This document shows positions 22,449-23,358 of a stretch of DNA of 23,358 nt, piece by piece (within the stretch, counting starts at the first letter, position 1; the number at the start of each line of letters is the position of its first letter). Origin of the DNA: Anaerolineales bacterium UBA1429 (GTDB lineage Bacteria; Chloroflexota; Anaerolineae; UBA1429). The stretch covers positions 11,632 to 34,989 of the forward strand of contig DCTX01000016.1 in the NCBI GenBank assembly GCA_002329325.1, read 5' to 3'. A program made the translations under genes and the position numbers. Below the pieces are notes generated by a model. The model saw nothing but the letters and a program-made list of their open reading frames with translations. It was not told the DNA's origin and searched no databases.

Positions 22449-23358
22449 CTAGGGCCAGGAGGGCGCATAGATCACGATGCTATCGCTCTCAAAGACGCGC
22501 ACCATCAGCCGGTCCAGCTTGTCCAGGGTGGCCTGGTCGGCGCCATAGGCGCGCTCCAGAGGGCCCACGATGACATAGTCCACGCCCGATTCCTGCAGCG
22601 CCTGCTGGGTGGCCTGCAGGTCGCGCTGGCGATAGATCGCGTCGAGGATCGGCTCGCGCTGGCTGGGGATCGCATAGCTGCCGCGCCACTGCAGCTCGTG
22701 GCCGCCCCAGCCCAACAGCGTGGGGATGCCCGTGTGAGCCGAGATCCAGTTGCTGATGCTGTAGCTATCGCCCGGCGCCTCGGCGATGATGTCCTCTGGC
22801 CCGGCGTGCGCCTGCAGCCAGAGGATGGCAGCGTATTCATCGGGCCGCTGCTCGGCCACATAGCGCACGCCATCCAGGGTGGGCTGGCCCTGGAAGGGGC
22901 CCGCCTTGCTGACGGTGGCCGCGGCAGGATAGGCCAAGCCCGCCAGGATCAGCAGGGCGCCCAGGCCCGCCCAGGCCGCGGCCGCCGCCCGCCCGCCCCA
23001 ACCGGCTCGCCTCGCCCAGCGCAAGACGTAGTGGGCGCCGTACGCCGCCGAGAGGCTCAACAGGATCCAGCCCTGATAGTAGAATTTGAAGACGGTGTTC
23101 ATGCGCGTGCCAAAGGTGTCACGCAAGAAGACGAACTCGACGCTGGCCACCAACGCCAGACCCACGGTGGTCATCAGCAGGGCCATCAGCGTAGCCGGCG
23201 CGGGCCGCTGGTCGCCCTCGCCCGCCCAGGCCACGACGCCCCAGAGCAGCAGGGCGGCGCTGGCCCCCAGCACCAGCAGGCACAGAGCCGCCGTGCCCCA
23301 GCCCGCCAGGGCTGCCGCAACGGCCAGGGTCGCCGGGGCAAGCCCCGCCAGCGCGGCC
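22449..23358 (-). CDS. Chlor_Arch_YYY / DUF2298 membrane protein (C-terminal part)
   Basis: The frame is open to the right edge, so only the last 303 codons are seen and the true start lies outside. Several membrane helices come first, then the diagnostic segment 'FGTRMNTVFKFYYQGW' of the YYY/DUF2298 family, more helices, and a soluble C-terminal domain with PDEYAAILWLQ, 'IIAEAPGDSYS' and 'GWGGHELQWRG'. Family members are large polytopic proteins of Chloroflexota and archaea, commonly found with TIGR03663 proteins and thought to act in surface glycosylation; their reaction is not established. In the C-terminal domain the motif 'SGVDYVIVGPLER' resembles the final extracytoplasmic segment of other GT-C proteins. 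It lies 82 bases upstream of the GT-C pair on the same strand, which supports a shared process. Confidence 0.87.
   Translation of the reverse strand, partial: AALAGLAPATLAVAAALAGWGTAALCLLVLGASAALLLWGVVAWAGEGDQRPAPATLMALLMTTVGLALVASVEFVFLRDTFGTRMNTVFKFYYQGWILLSLSAAYGAHYVLRWARRAGWGGRAAAAAWAGLGALLILAGLAYPAAATVSKAGPFQGQPTLDGVRYVAEQRPDEYAAILWLQAHAGPEDIIAEAPGDSYSISNWISAHTGIPTLLGWGGHELQWRGSYAIPSQREPILDAIYRQRDLQATQQALQESGVDYVIVGPLERAYGADQATLDKLDRLMVRVFESDSIVIYAPSWP

Overview
The window is GC-rich bacterial DNA with tightly packed, translationally coupled genes. It most likely comes from a member of the Chloroflexota (Anaerolineae/Caldilineae-like). The main reason is a cluster pairing a 'Chlor_Arch_YYY'/DUF2298 membrane protein with a TIGR03663 (Agl23-like) GT-C protein, a combination known mainly from Chloroflexota and archaea. 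Thr/Pro-rich linkers in secreted glycoside hydrolases and a LiaS/NarL-type two-component pair fit the same assignment. No rRNA, tRNA, CRISPR array, insertion sequence or phage gene was found.

Layout. (1) 1-1442, minus: a protein with two Usp domains followed by a DUF389 membrane domain, cut by the window edge. Its predicted promoter puts the transcript start at the ATG, so the mRNA may be leaderless. (2) 1557-5496, plus: a secreted protein with two SH3b-like domains ending in a strong terminator, a 97-residue orphan, and a histidine kinase/LuxR-type response regulator pair overlapping by 4 bases. The first three each have a TATAAT promoter. The kinase's N-terminus looks like a KaiC/RecA-type domain that has lost its P-loop. 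(3) 5497-5906: about 410 bases without a gene, rich in hairpins and palindromes, ahead of an FMN-dependent glutamate-synthase-like protein at 5907-7502. (4) 7526-7559: a 15-bp hairpin terminator between converging genes. (5) 7586-12323, minus: two paralogous clan GH-A glycoside hydrolases. One is a lipoprotein. The other is a 1001-residue membrane-anchored protein that also carries a degenerate GH18/YaaH-like domain. A good promoter (TTGTCA-N17-TAGAAT) precedes the pair. (6) 12343-22413, minus: an apparent eight-gene operon from an extended -10 element. It encodes a GT-C-like membrane protein, an Agl23-like GT-C protein fused to a six-bladed NHL propeller, a HAD phosphatase, a Nudix hydrolase, a class II CCA/poly(A) polymerase, a CorC/HlyC-type CBS protein, a SpoIIE-type PP2C phosphatase and a small P-loop protein. 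Several junctions overlap (8, 4, 1 and 4 bases). (7) 22449-23358, minus: the C-terminal part of the YYY protein, cut by the right edge.

How the parts may fit together. Groups 5-7 suggest a cell-envelope glycan programme: three polytopic GT-C/YYY proteins could use lipid-linked sugars outside the membrane, and the hydrolases could trim or recycle surface polysaccharide. The co-transcribed HAD, Nudix, CCA, CorC, PP2C and P-loop genes add nucleotide and phosphate housekeeping with no obvious direct link. The most unusual items are the P-loop-less KaiC-like sensor kinase, the GT-C/NHL fusion, the pseudo-GH18/GH-A fusion and the structured region before the glutamate-synthase-like gene. All functional links are inferred from sequence and gene order.
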